Source: Bacterioplanoides sp. SCSIO 12839
GTDB lineage: Bacteria; Pseudomonadota; Gammaproteobacteria; Pseudomonadales; Oceanobacteraceae
Reading direction: 5' to 3'
Assembly (NCBI RefSeq): GCF_024397975.1
Contig: NZ_CP073745.1
Location: forward strand, 3,126,501-3,190,500
DNA: 64,000 bases
Made by a program: the position numbers and the translations under genes
Shown: positions 36,582 to 45,061 of the stretch, one piece after another
Layout: every line of letters begins with the position of its first letter
Numbering within the stretch: position 1 is the first letter of the stretch
The notes under the pieces: model-generated
Told to the model about the DNA's origin: nothing
The model's database searches: none
The model's input: the letters and a program-made list of their open reading frames with translations, nothing else

Positions 36582-36839
36582 ATGAGTGATTTTTATAACT
36601 CTGGATATTCTGGTGGTGATTGGTATGCGCTACGGGATGCAGTTTTGATGGCTGCAATGAAAGATGCACATGGAAAAATGGAAATTTTCGATAAGCTACC
36701 GCCGCACTTAAGAAAAACAGAAATTGGTGATCTAGTGTATCAAGCGGTATATCTTGGTCGTAAAAAAGCTGCCTTTAAAGCTGCAAAATTGTTGGTTGGT
36801 GGTTCTGATAAATATTGGCTAATACTAGAAAAAGGTTAA
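36582..36839 (+). CDS. Hypothetical small protein of cassette 3
   Basis: An 85-residue basic, soluble protein starting at ATG 36582 (MSDFYNSGYSGGD). The N-terminus is Gly/Tyr-rich; the rest is helical, with a Lys/Ala-rich stretch RKKAAFKAAKLLVGG. No known family or catalytic motif is evident. It sits just after an attC and is followed at 7 bp by a possible R'' of its own site. No good ribosome site is present. Confidence 0.55.
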   Translation: MSDFYNSGYSGGDWYALRDAVLMAAMKDAHGKMEIFDKLPPHLRKTEIGDLVYQAVYLGRKKAAFKAAKLLVGGSDKYWLILEKG

Positions 36840-36845
36840 TATCCG

Positions 36846-36926
36846 CTACGAACAAAGCTAGTCAGTGTCGCCAGAAAGCTGATTGGACTCACCACTACCG
36901 GCAGGTGCCATATATCTGTTTTCTAG
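36846..36926 (+). other. Possible degenerate attC of cassette 3
   Basis: CTACGAAC at 36846-36853 is one mismatch from the complement of the cassette 3 start GTTAGTAG, as an R'' should be. A matching R' may be GTTTTCTAG at 36918-36926, which is unusual because the GTT is not followed by A. The arms between pair poorly, so the site may be decayed or the boundary wrong. Confidence 0.35.
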
Positions 36927-36953
36927 TCCATATTACGGTATTAAAGGAAAACT

Positions 36954-37322
36954 ATGAATCGAATAAAAATTTACATAACACTGCTAATACCTGCCATTCC
37001 CTATTTTTTAATGATTTACTACCCAGAGAAAATAGATCCCGTATTCAGGTTTTTAGCCTCAAGCAGCGGGGTCTATGCATGGGCTATTTTGCTAAACACT
37101 TTCTTTGTATCAGTTTACTTTGGCGTATATCGCGACGCTGATCGAAGTGGCATTCACAAAAACTGGTTACCATATATAAAGCTATATTTTATTTTCTTTG
37201 GGGTAACCTCTACTATATTAATTTTTTCAATTGGCATCAGCGTCATCAAACCAATTTTCTATTCAAGCATTGGTGGCATATTCTTGTTTTACATTTGGCA
37301 GCACTATGCAACAAGAAAATAA
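36954..37322 (+). CDS. Cassette-encoded multi-pass membrane protein
   Basis: A 122-residue protein with about four transmembrane helices (near residues 5-22, 36-55, 70-92 and 97-115) and a short polar loop YRDADRSGIHKNW in the middle. AAGGA lies just before the ATG, so it has its own translation signal. No family recognised. Its stop is 30 bp before the stop of the convergent V-ATPase subunit A gene, and the expected attC after it seems cut short (only a possible R'' at 37330). It might be an immunity- or defence-type membrane protein, but nothing in the sequence proves that. Confidence 0.6.
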   Translation: MNRIKIYITLLIPAIPYFLMIYYPEKIDPVFRFLASSSGVYAWAILLNTFFVSVYFGVYRDADRSGIHKNWLPYIKLYFIFFGVTSTILIFSIGISVIKPIFYSSIGGIFLFYIWQHYATRK

Positions 37323-37351
37323 CAAGCTACTAGAAAATTTCAGACTGGGCT

Positions 37352-39208
37352 CTATACCAGCCGCCCTTCAATCTCCGCCAGCAACCGCTGATACTCCGGA
37401 CTTTTATCCACCGAATAATTAAGATTCTTCAGTAACCCCGTCAGCTGAGTATAAAAGTCCCGCAAAGCACCTTTACTTTCGATAGCAGGCTGGTGAGCAA
37501 TCACCTTTTCTAACAAGTGCAATAACGCCTGCTGGCGTGCCATCGGCACTGACACATCGACATCGTCAAAGGCATCCTGCTGCAGGTACACCATATCTAA
37601 CAACGAGGCTTTCTGGCTAAGAATAAAGTCATCGCGGCTTACGCCTTCTTCACCCGTCACCTGCATCATGCGGTTAATTTCTTCACCACGCTCTAATAAC
37701 TCGCGCAGCTGCATCACCCGATCGGTCCAGCCGATTTCGAGGTTTTTCTCAAACCAGGGTTTTAACTGTTGCAGATAACGTGACCAGCTCAATAATGGAT
37801 CAACCGCCGGATAAAAACGCTTGTATGCACGATCTGCCGATAAACCTAAAAAGGTTTTTACCGTACCCAAAGTAGACTGAGTTACCGGCTCTTCGAAGTT
37901 ACCACCAGCCGGAGACACCGTGCCGATCATGGTAAACGTGCCGGGTTTATCTTCATCTTTGCGTTGTAATACCCCTGCACGTTCATACACATTTTTAATC
38001 GACGAATCGAGATACGCCGGGAAGGCTTCTTCACCGGGAATTTCTTCCAACCGCCCGGAAGTTTCGCGCATCGCCTGCGCCCAGCGCGAGGTGGAGTCGG
38101 CAATTAATAACACGTCAAACCCCATCGCCTGATAATACTCGGCTAGGGTAATGCCCATATAAATCGACGCTTCCCGAGCCGCCACCGGCATTGACGAGGT
38201 GTTGCAAATAATAATGGTGCGATCCATCAGGGTGCCGCCGGTTTTGGGGTCTGGCATATTGGGGAATTCCTGAATGGTTTCCACCACCTCACCCGCACGT
38301 TCTCCACACGCCACCACAATCACAATATCAACATCGGAATAACGCGAAATTAACCCTTGAAGTACGGTTTTACCGGCACCAAACGGCCCGGGGATACAGC
38401 CGGTTCCGCCTTTGGCAATCGGGAAAAAGGTATCCACTAAGCGCATGGTGGTGGATAACGGTTGTTGCGGATATTCACGCTGAGCCACACCGCGCTCGGT
38501 TAATGCACGGGCAATGGGTTTACGAATTGGCCAGCGTTGTTGCAGCGACACCTTGCGTTCAATCCCCTGATCGTTCGACAGCTGCGCAATAAACTCACGT
38601 ACCTGTACATTGCCCTGCTGAATCCAGTCCAGATTCCAGTCACCGTTTAAATCAAGCGGTGCCATGATTTTATGGGTAAAACGTCCTTCTGCCACGGTGC
38701 CTAACACTTGTGCCGCACGGACGGTATCACCCGAACGTGCCAGCGGTTTAAATAGCCATTTTTTATCCTGATCCAGCGCCTTAACCTCAACGCCGCGTGG
38801 CAAAAAGGTGCCGAAGTCATTAGCCAATGCTTCCAGCGGGTTTTGCAGGCCGTCGTACACCATGCCTAATAAACCCGGGCCTAATTCAGCCGATAACATT
38901 TCGCCACTTTGTACCACGCCATCACCCACGCCCACACCCGTGGTGCTTTCGTACACCTGAGCATCGGCTTGTTTACCGTTAATACGTAATACTTCGGCTT
39001 TTAACCATTCCTGTCGTCCTTCACCAGTCATGGAAGAAGTCTGAGCACTAGCCTGACCATCATGCGCCAGACGTGACGGCAGAATATAAATCACTTCATT
39101 TTTAATCAGTGGTGCAACCTTGCCATCGTTATCAATGCTTTCAATGGTCACCAGATCATCCTGTACCGCTACCACCCGTGCGCTGATATCCTGATTAAAT
39201 TGGCTCAT
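37352..39208 (-). CDS. atpA: V-type ATPase catalytic subunit A
   Basis: A 618-residue catalytic subunit. The P-loop GPFGAGKT is at residues 274-281, and the V/A-type non-homologous insert (roughly 110-200) is present. VACGERAGEV, the Walker B region LIADSTSRWAQAMRE and the signature PAYLDSSIKNVYERAG follow. It hydrolyses or makes ATP together with subunit B. It is the last gene of a minus-strand operon, with its start overlapping the DUF2764 gene stop at 39208. Placing A last is unusual. The integron cassettes end about 15-30 bp beyond its stop. Confidence 0.97.
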   Translation of the reverse strand: MSQFNQDISARVVAVQDDLVTIESIDNDGKVAPLIKNEVIYILPSRLAHDGQASAQTSSMTGEGRQEWLKAEVLRINGKQADAQVYESTTGVGVGDGVVQSGEMLSAELGPGLLGMVYDGLQNPLEALANDFGTFLPRGVEVKALDQDKKWLFKPLARSGDTVRAAQVLGTVAEGRFTHKIMAPLDLNGDWNLDWIQQGNVQVREFIAQLSNDQGIERKVSLQQRWPIRKPIARALTERGVAQREYPQQPLSTTMRLVDTFFPIAKGGTGCIPGPFGAGKTVLQGLISRYSDVDIVIVVACGERAGEVVETIQEFPNMPDPKTGGTLMDRTIIICNTSSMPVAAREASIYMGITLAEYYQAMGFDVLLIADSTSRWAQAMRETSGRLEEIPGEEAFPAYLDSSIKNVYERAGVLQRKDEDKPGTFTMIGTVSPAGGNFEEPVTQSTLGTVKTFLGLSADRAYKRFYPAVDPLLSWSRYLQQLKPWFEKNLEIGWTDRVMQLRELLERGEEINRMMQVTGEEGVSRDDFILSQKASLLDMVYLQQDAFDDVDVSVPMARQQALLHLLEKVIAHQPAIESKGALRDFYTQLTGLLKNLNYSVDKSPEYQRLLAEIEGRLV

Positions 39209-39978
39209 TAAAATTCTCCATGAAAGTCTTCGGGCAAGCCGCTGATGCTACTATCGATTAATTGCTGAAAACGTCGACTGGCCTGCTCGGCGTTATAACG
39301 ACTCCAGCGTTCAATAATGTCCCACTTCAATACGTATACCACGACGGCATAAAAGCTGAAGGTTTCGCCACCGGAAGTCACCGGTAAACCCGTATGAGAA
39401 CGTGATAAATGTTGCCAGGCCACCTGCAACAAAAGTTTTTCTAATAACAGAGGTTCGTCGTCATCCATCAGTTGTTTGGCTTCAATCAGCCAGGGCCGAG
39501 CGTGTTCTAAACGAAAATACGGTTCTTGCCAGTTATTTTCGATGCTCTGTTTAAAGCGGCTAACGGTCCAGTCGCCACTCAATGGCGAAGACGGTTCCTG
39601 ATAGCGATGCCGTAACGCACCAACTAACGTGCGGAAATCCAGTTTATCGCGCACCAGTTGATTCAGTGCCGGATCGCTGATGGTATTCAGTACCTGTTTA
39701 ATCACCGAAATTGGCAGCGAATTATGCAATTCGTGTTTGATTTGAGGTGATAAATACCCCCACTGCAATATACCTTCGATATCTTCCAACAGGCTGCGAT
39801 GTTGAGGCGTCAGTGCCGTGAGTTTTTTATCCAGTGCTAACCGTGATATCGGTGTTTTTTTCGCAGAAAATAACGATAAATGAGACGGCAAGCCAGTCAG
39901 CAAACTCAGGTACTGATCCTGATTGTGCCAGTCAACCTGTTCACAAGACTCAGGACGATAGCCGCTTAAGTTGACCAT
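39208..39978 (-). CDS. DUF2764 family V-ATPase-associated protein
   Basis: A 256-residue helical protein with an N-terminal YLSLLTGLPSHLSLF segment typical of DUF2764 proteins found in chlamydial, spirochaetal and Bacteroidetes V-ATPase operons. It occupies the place of subunit C, which links the central rotor to the membrane ring, and probably does the same job. It overlaps both neighbours (E at 39978, A at 39208) by one base, showing tight coupling. Confidence 0.8.
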   Translation of the reverse strand: MVNLSGYRPESCEQVDWHNQDQYLSLLTGLPSHLSLFSAKKTPISRLALDKKLTALTPQHRSLLEDIEGILQWGYLSPQIKHELHNSLPISVIKQVLNTISDPALNQLVRDKLDFRTLVGALRHRYQEPSSPLSGDWTVSRFKQSIENNWQEPYFRLEHARPWLIEAKQLMDDDEPLLLEKLLLQVAWQHLSRSHTGLPVTSGGETFSFYAVVVYVLKWDIIERWSRYNAEQASRRFQQLIDSSISGLPEDFHGEF

Positions 39979-40673
39979 CAGTGGATCACACCTTCTAACA
40001 AGGCGCGAAAACGCGGTTGAAGATATTTCAGCAATAAATCAGCAATGGCTTTATCACTGATATCCACCTGCATATCATGCCCTTTGAGTTTCATCACAAT
40101 ACCCGCTTGTTGCTCGCCAGCGGCAAAGCTGAGGCCTTCACTGAACATTTGTGCGGATAAATGTGCAGCTAAATCCGTTAATGGCCCTTCGCTGGCTTTC
40201 TCCGGGTTGGCACGAATATCGTCTAATTGCATCATTTGTTGCGGAATTAATACCTCGGCTTCCGTCACTCCTTTATCCGCTTTAACGCGCACATCTGAGC
40301 TGATCAGGCGTACCGCTTCGAGAATGATTTTTTCTAACAACGGCACCGATGCCGCTTGTTGGGAAATCTCGCGCGAGAAGTCCTGAGATAAACGCTCCAA
40401 CATGGCGTTTTTCATATCCAGCACCATATCGCGGAATGCCAGCTGTAATGCATCCTGAGCGGCTTGTTGTTCACGCTCAATTTGCTCGTGGCTTTCTTTT
40501 AATAACGCTGCGGATTTTTCCTTGGCTTGTTTTAGCATCAGGTCTGCGCGCTTTTCCGCTTCGGCAACAATATCCAGTGCCTGCTGTTGCCCGGCCTGAA
40601 TGCCATCATTTTTTAAACGATCAACCAGTTCATCAATACCGGAGGAAATACGCTCGGGTGTATTTTTTTTCAT
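39978..40673 (-). CDS. atpE: V-type ATPase subunit E (peripheral stalk)
   Basis: A 231-residue protein with a long N-terminal coiled coil (about 20-100; ADLMLKQAKEKSAALLKES) and a globular C-terminus ending in YLQPRFRALLEGV. It forms the peripheral stator stalk. GGGAGA precedes the ATG. It sits between subunit K and the DUF2764 gene. The 54-bp gap to the K gene contains two copies of CATAACTACA. Confidence 0.85.
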   Translation of the reverse strand: MKKNTPERISSGIDELVDRLKNDGIQAGQQQALDIVAEAEKRADLMLKQAKEKSAALLKESHEQIEREQQAAQDALQLAFRDMVLDMKNAMLERLSQDFSREISQQAASVPLLEKIILEAVRLISSDVRVKADKGVTEAEVLIPQQMMQLDDIRANPEKASEGPLTDLAAHLSAQMFSEGLSFAAGEQQAGIVMKLKGHDMQVDISDKAIADLLLKYLQPRFRALLEGVIH

Positions 40674-40727
40674 AACATTCTCCCTGGCTCGTTGTAGTTA
40701 TGGTTGTGGCTGTAGTTATGGCTAGCG

Positions 40728-41177
40728 TTAGGCATCCGGTAAACTGCCGGATAACACCAGAGCAAAAATAAAGACAAACACACCAAAACCTTCAACAATG
40801 GCCGCCGGGGCAATGGATAAGGCAAAAATTTCCGGCTTCTCTTTGGAAGCATTAATGGCCGACGCACACGCCCGCCCCTGCCAGATTCCGGTAAATAACA
40901 ACGCCAGCCCGGCCAACAAACCAATACCCATCAAACCACCGCCATTTACGGCACTAATATCCCGTTGCAGGGTAAACATTAAAACAATACCGTAAATAAC
41001 AAAGGAGGACGGCAATACCGATAAACCAATAAAACGGCCATAACCAGATTCGGTATCCAGCATGGCACCAATAGCGGCTTGCCCGGCAATAGCACACCCC
41101 ATCACACTGCCAATTGCCCCCAATGCAACCGGAGCAAATAATCCTAACCAGCCCAGTGCAATCACCATTTCATTCAT
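40728..41177 (-). CDS. atpK: V-type ATPase subunit K (membrane rotor)
   Basis: A 149-residue four-helix (double-hairpin) proteolipid. The start at 41177 (MNEMVIALG) overlaps the subunit I stop by 8 bp. The essential carboxylate is Glu129 in APAAIVEGFG in the second hairpin; the first hairpin has no equivalent, as in other V/A-type rings. Gln100 in FTGIWQGR matches a sodium ligand of Enterococcus hirae NtpK, but PSSFVIYG at 56-63 replaces the PGTQGLYG there, losing Thr and Gln ligands. This favours proton coupling (alignment by eye from memory). Confidence 0.85.
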   Translation of the reverse strand: MNEMVIALGWLGLFAPVALGAIGSVMGCAIAGQAAIGAMLDTESGYGRFIGLSVLPSSFVIYGIVLMFTLQRDISAVNGGGLMGIGLLAGLALLFTGIWQGRACASAINASKEKPEIFALSIAPAAIVEGFGVFVFIFALVLSGSLPDA

Positions 41178-43011
41178 GTGTTGATTCCTCCATTCGTACA
41201 TCGGTTTGCTGCAGTGAAAAACGCGAAAAGGCATAACCCTCTCCCGGTTCACCCCAGTTATAAAATTCAATAAAGTTCAGCCGCAGGCCGTGCACCACAC
41301 CACTCATAATGCCCAGTGCCAGATTGATGATATGCCCAGCCAGAAAAATTAATGTACCTGTCACCAGACTTAAACCACTGTCGGATTGATAGGCACTGTG
41401 TGCCAGATTATTAAAGGTTAATGCCAGTGACGCACTGGCTAAGCCCAGCGCAAACAAACGCATATAACTGAGCACATCGCCAAATAATTTACTGAGCCCG
41501 GTGAGTTTTAATAAACCATCGGTCAGGCGCAAAAGCGCAGACGGAATGGAATTGACTGGGCGGTCACTGGAAAATCCTAATAAACCCATCACACTAACGG
41601 CCAATAAACCGTATACAGCCGCGGTTGGAATAACAGCAGGCTGCAACCAGATGGCACAACCACCCAAACAAATACCAATCCAGCCTAGTGCTGGAATATA
41701 TTTTTGCCGCTCATGGCGGTAATTCCAGGCCATACTCAGGTTGGCAATCACGATATGACACACACCAATTAATACAGATAAAGTCATCATCGCGTCGTAA
41801 TTATTCAGATCGATGATTTTTAACGGCGCGAGAAAACTATCGGGCGGTGCTTCGTAACCAAAATAGCTGCCCACCATCACGCCCCAAACTGCCGCTCCGG
41901 ATAACATAAAGCGTAATAAGCTGGCCATCGAAGCCGACAAGCGTTTCCAGCTCAGTGCAAGAAAACCACCTAATAACACGGCATATCCGGCATCCGATAA
42001 AATCATGGCAAAGAACAGCGTAAAAGACAGATACAAATGCACCGATGGGTCCCAGCTGCGGTAATCCGGCAACTGATATACCGAAGCCAGATCAGCACCG
42101 GCTCGGAATCCTTTCACTGGTTGTAATAAGGTTGGTGGTGAATCGTCGGCTTGTGGATCTTCGGCCACAAAAGCAAACCCTTGCTGCTGACTCAACTGGG
42201 TTAGCGCCATCAGGTTTTTAACCGGCAGCCAGGCTTTTAATAAAAATAGTGAAGCGCTATTCAGCGTTAAAGCCGGGTCATTATCCGTGTCGATGTCTTG
42301 CGTTTGCTGCAGAACGTATTGGAATAATGCCCGGTTATTGGCCTGGTCGAGGTCCATTTGTAATTGGGGTAAATAACGACACAACTGCTGGCGACGCACC
42401 TGCAATTCTTCCAGTCGTAACTCCGTTTGCTCGCGCTGCTCAAGTAAGGTGCTCAGCGGCAAGCTGCCCAGGTGCTCTCGGGCAACCGGTAATATCTGAC
42501 TATCGGGTTCGTCTGCTGACACCAACACCACATACAGTTCATGATGCTGGTTGCCAACAATTTTCCACGGCAGTGATAACTGCTCTAATGCAGCACGATG
42601 TTTAACCGGCAAGCGATAAAACCAGAAGCGGAAGTGGTCGACATAACTTTCAGGCGGGAAGTTAAAATCTCCCCAGGCTTTCATTGTGACAATACGGTCG
42701 TTTAATGCTTCTAAACGATCAGCCACATCCCGGATCTGATCTTTCAGGGCTAAGACTTCGGCTACCACCCGGTCAAAATCAAAATGACGTGCGTGTTTTA
42801 ATGCTCGGCGCGGGTTAGACGTTCGCTGCAAAAAGTGGATAGCCTGATAGGCTTTTTGTGCTTTAGGCGATAATTCCAAATCGTGTGCCGAGTTGGGTTT
42901 ATCTTTATCGATAATATGTAATTCACCAAACCCCTGCAGGGCAGCAACGATGTTCTGCTTATCCTGATTGCGACCAACCAGCGTGACTTTTTTCAGGCGT
43001 ACAATACTCAT
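41170..43011 (-). CDS. atpI: V-type ATPase subunit I (membrane stator)
   Basis: A 613-residue subunit a/I. The N-terminal soluble half (to about 320) has long helical coiled coils such as ALKDQIRDVADRLEALNDR; the C-terminal half has about eight membrane helices with FLGYEAPPDSF-like and LSYMRLFALGLASASLAL segments, the latter holding the conserved Arg that faces the rotor carboxylate. It conducts ions between rotor and stator. It overlaps D by 4 bp and K by 8 bp. Confidence 0.93.
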   Translation of the reverse strand: MSIVRLKKVTLVGRNQDKQNIVAALQGFGELHIIDKDKPNSAHDLELSPKAQKAYQAIHFLQRTSNPRRALKHARHFDFDRVVAEVLALKDQIRDVADRLEALNDRIVTMKAWGDFNFPPESYVDHFRFWFYRLPVKHRAALEQLSLPWKIVGNQHHELYVVLVSADEPDSQILPVAREHLGSLPLSTLLEQREQTELRLEELQVRRQQLCRYLPQLQMDLDQANNRALFQYVLQQTQDIDTDNDPALTLNSASLFLLKAWLPVKNLMALTQLSQQQGFAFVAEDPQADDSPPTLLQPVKGFRAGADLASVYQLPDYRSWDPSVHLYLSFTLFFAMILSDAGYAVLLGGFLALSWKRLSASMASLLRFMLSGAAVWGVMVGSYFGYEAPPDSFLAPLKIIDLNNYDAMMTLSVLIGVCHIVIANLSMAWNYRHERQKYIPALGWIGICLGGCAIWLQPAVIPTAAVYGLLAVSVMGLLGFSSDRPVNSIPSALLRLTDGLLKLTGLSKLFGDVLSYMRLFALGLASASLALTFNNLAHSAYQSDSGLSLVTGTLIFLAGHIINLALGIMSGVVHGLRLNFIEFYNWGEPGEGYAFSRFSLQQTDVRMEESTHE

Positions 43012-43649
43012 ATCGACGCCTCACTCAGAGTCAGACTCTCGCCATGTGCAGTTGACTGAGCAGCACGCTTACCTTTGGCAATTTTGGAGGTGATGACGGC
43101 TTCCCGATCTTTATCATCAAGGTAAATCTGGATTTTACGAATATTCGCCAGTGCTTCTGGTATCAGGACTTTATCGAACAGATTGACTCGCTGAGTCACT
43201 TTTAATAGTTCAGCCTCTAAGCGCGCTAATATTTTTTGCTGTTGCAGACGTTTTATTTCCGTTTCCAGCGCTTGTTTTAACAGCCGCTGAATACCATCAA
43301 CCCAGTGAGGGCGGGTCATTATGGCGATAGGTGCACAATCAAACTCAATCTGTTCAATTTCCTCAATCCAGACGCCAACAATATTCGTTTGACGCTTTTT
43401 TACCGCTCGAATCACGACCAGATCCTGCAGCTCAATGCGTTCGTTCGCCAGCATTGGATACTGTTCAGCAACCCGCTGTTGAATACGCTGCAGTATTTGT
43501 TGTTGCTGTTGCAGAGTTTGCTGACAGTCTTTCACCGTGACCATTAATTGCTGGCGCTTCATTTCCAGCGACGGCAAAAAACGCCGGTAAGCGGCCAGCT
43601 GTTTTCGCTGTGCGGTTAACGTCGCTTTCGACAATAACAAACGCGCCAT
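43008..43649 (-). CDS. atpD: V-type ATPase subunit D (central rotor shaft)
   Basis: A 213-residue protein with long N- and C-terminal helices (starting LLLSKATLTAQRKQLAAYRR and ending near IYLDDKDREAV) that form the antiparallel coiled-coil shaft turning inside A3B3. No subunit F or G gene is visible in the operon, as in chlamydia-type operons. One-base overlap with B and 4-bp overlap with I. Confidence 0.9.
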   Translation of the reverse strand: MARLLLSKATLTAQRKQLAAYRRFLPSLEMKRQQLMVTVKDCQQTLQQQQQILQRIQQRVAEQYPMLANERIELQDLVVIRAVKKRQTNIVGVWIEEIEQIEFDCAPIAIMTRPHWVDGIQRLLKQALETEIKRLQQQKILARLEAELLKVTQRVNLFDKVLIPEALANIRKIQIYLDDKDREAVITSKIAKGKRAAQSTAHGESLTLSEASI

Positions 43650-45061
43650 CAGACAATGGCTCCGGCTTCTTTATGTGGAGTCGTTTTGTTATCCGCGTCC
43701 GTGCCCGTGGTATTGATGCGCGGGAAATATTTATTCACCAATTCCTGTTTCATCAACAGCTGATCGGCACTAAAACAGTCGGCCATAATTTTCCAGGCCA
43801 GATCAAGCGCATCTTCTAACTCCATTGACACTTCCAATTCCATAAAGTGTTCACGGAATAAAGCACCAAATTTCAACAATTGCTGGTCGTAATCACTGAG
43901 CTCAAATGCCATGGCCTGTTTTTGTTCGGCTTCAACCGCTCCGGAATAAAAGCGGATCATGGTATTCATTACCTGGCTGTGATCTTCACGGGTTTGTTTA
44001 CCAATCACAAATTGCTTCAGGCGAGATAAAGAACCGAATGGATCTAACACGCCACTGTGCAGGTAGAACTGGCCTTCGGTGATATAACCGGTGTTATCCG
44101 GCACCGGATGGCTGACGTCATTCCCCGGCATGGTGGTGACCGACAAAATGGTTACCGAGCCACCTTTGGCATAATCGCAGGCTTTTTCGTATCGCCGTGC
44201 CAGCTGCGAATATAAATCGCCCATATAACCCCGGTTAGAAGGCACCCGTTCATTGGCGATGCCGACTTCTTTCAGGGCATCGGCATAGGCGGTCATATCG
44301 GTTAATAACACCAATACCCGCTTGCCTTCCTCCACGGCAAAACGTTCTGCCACTGCCAATGCCATATCCGGCACCAATAAACGCTCGACAATGGAATCGG
44401 AGGCCTGATTCACAAACATCACGGTACGTGCCAGCACTCCGGCATCTTCAAACGACTGACGGAAGAAATAGAAATCATCAAACACCAATCCCATACCACC
44501 AAAAACAATGATGTCGGCATCGGCCTGAATACCAATACGGGATAAAAAGCGGTTGTAGGGTTCACCAGAGACGGAAAAGATCGGGATTTTCTGGCTTTCA
44601 ACCAGGCAGTTAAATACATCAATCATCGGCACCTTGGTGCGGATCATTTGTGATGCCAACACCCGGCGCATCGGATTCACAGTCGGCCCACCAATCAGCA
44701 CCCGTGTGTCGTAGCTGAGTTCCGGGCCGTTATCGATGACCTTGCCTTTACCGTTAAAGGTCCGGCCGAGAATATTATCGGAGAAGGTCACCTGCATCGG
44801 GTGGCCGAGAAAAGTCACACTGGCATCGGTTGCCAAACCTTTGGTGCCATCCAGCACCTGCATGGTGACCCGGTTGCCTTTGATATCAATCACCTGCGCC
44901 AGACGGCTGTCTTGCTGGTCATCTTTCTGGCCGGAGACCAACGCCAGGTCGTTCAGGCGTACCAAAGGGGGCTCACCAACCGCTGGCACCGGAATTCGTA
45001 GCTTCAGCAGATCGCCAACGATTTCTTCAATCGATTGATAAGACGTTTGTTGTGACCCCAT
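43649..45061 (-). CDS. atpB: V-type ATPase regulatory subunit B
   Basis: About 470 residues, first gene of the operon. It has the ATPase alpha/beta fold without a true P-loop (IFSVSGEPYNRFL in its place), then VLVLLTDMTAYADALKEVG and PSNRGYMGDLYSQLARRYE, characteristic of V-type B subunits. ATG at 45061 is used because AAGGGA lies six bases upstream; the longer frame to 45118 is less likely. The upstream gap to 45282 should hold the operon promoter; none stands out clearly. Confidence 0.95.
   Translation of the reverse strand: MGSQQTSYQSIEEIVGDLLKLRIPVPAVGEPPLVRLNDLALVSGQKDDQQDSRLAQVIDIKGNRVTMQVLDGTKGLATDASVTFLGHPMQVTFSDNILGRTFNGKGKVIDNGPELSYDTRVLIGGPTVNPMRRVLASQMIRTKVPMIDVFNCLVESQKIPIFSVSGEPYNRFLSRIGIQADADIIVFGGMGLVFDDFYFFRQSFEDAGVLARTVMFVNQASDSIVERLLVPDMALAVAERFAVEEGKRVLVLLTDMTAYADALKEVGIANERVPSNRGYMGDLYSQLARRYEKACDYAKGGSVTILSVTTMPGNDVSHPVPDNTGYITEGQFYLHSGVLDPFGSLSRLKQFVIGKQTREDHSQVMNTMIRFYSGAVEAEQKQAMAFELSDYDQQLLKFGALFREHFMELEVSMELEDALDLAWKIMADCFSADQLLMKQELVNKYFPRINTTGTDADNKTTPHKEAGAIV

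Larger units (their letters stand above)
34868..37338 (+). mobile_element. Integron-type gene cassette array without integrase
   Basis: Four AT-rich, same-strand units separated by attC-like sites. Cassette 1 begins at GTTAGCTGC (34868-34876) and its own attC begins with the exact complement GCAGCTAAC (36116-36124), as expected when both derive from one circular cassette. Cassette 2 begins GTTATGAG (36181) and its attC starts with CCATAAT; cassette 3 begins GTTAGTAG (36566) and is followed by CTACGAAC (36846), one mismatch from its complement. A fourth unit may begin GTTTTCTAG (36918) and end CTAGAAAA (37330). All genes point the same way, lack homologues I know and have lower GC than the flanks. 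No integrase gene is in the window. Boundaries of the last unit are uncertain. Confidence 0.78.

Noticed and set aside
34500-37400. Prophage or transposon explanation for the AT-rich island
   Set aside because: No phage structural, integrase or transposase genes and no terminal inverted repeats; attC-like sites explain the boundaries better.
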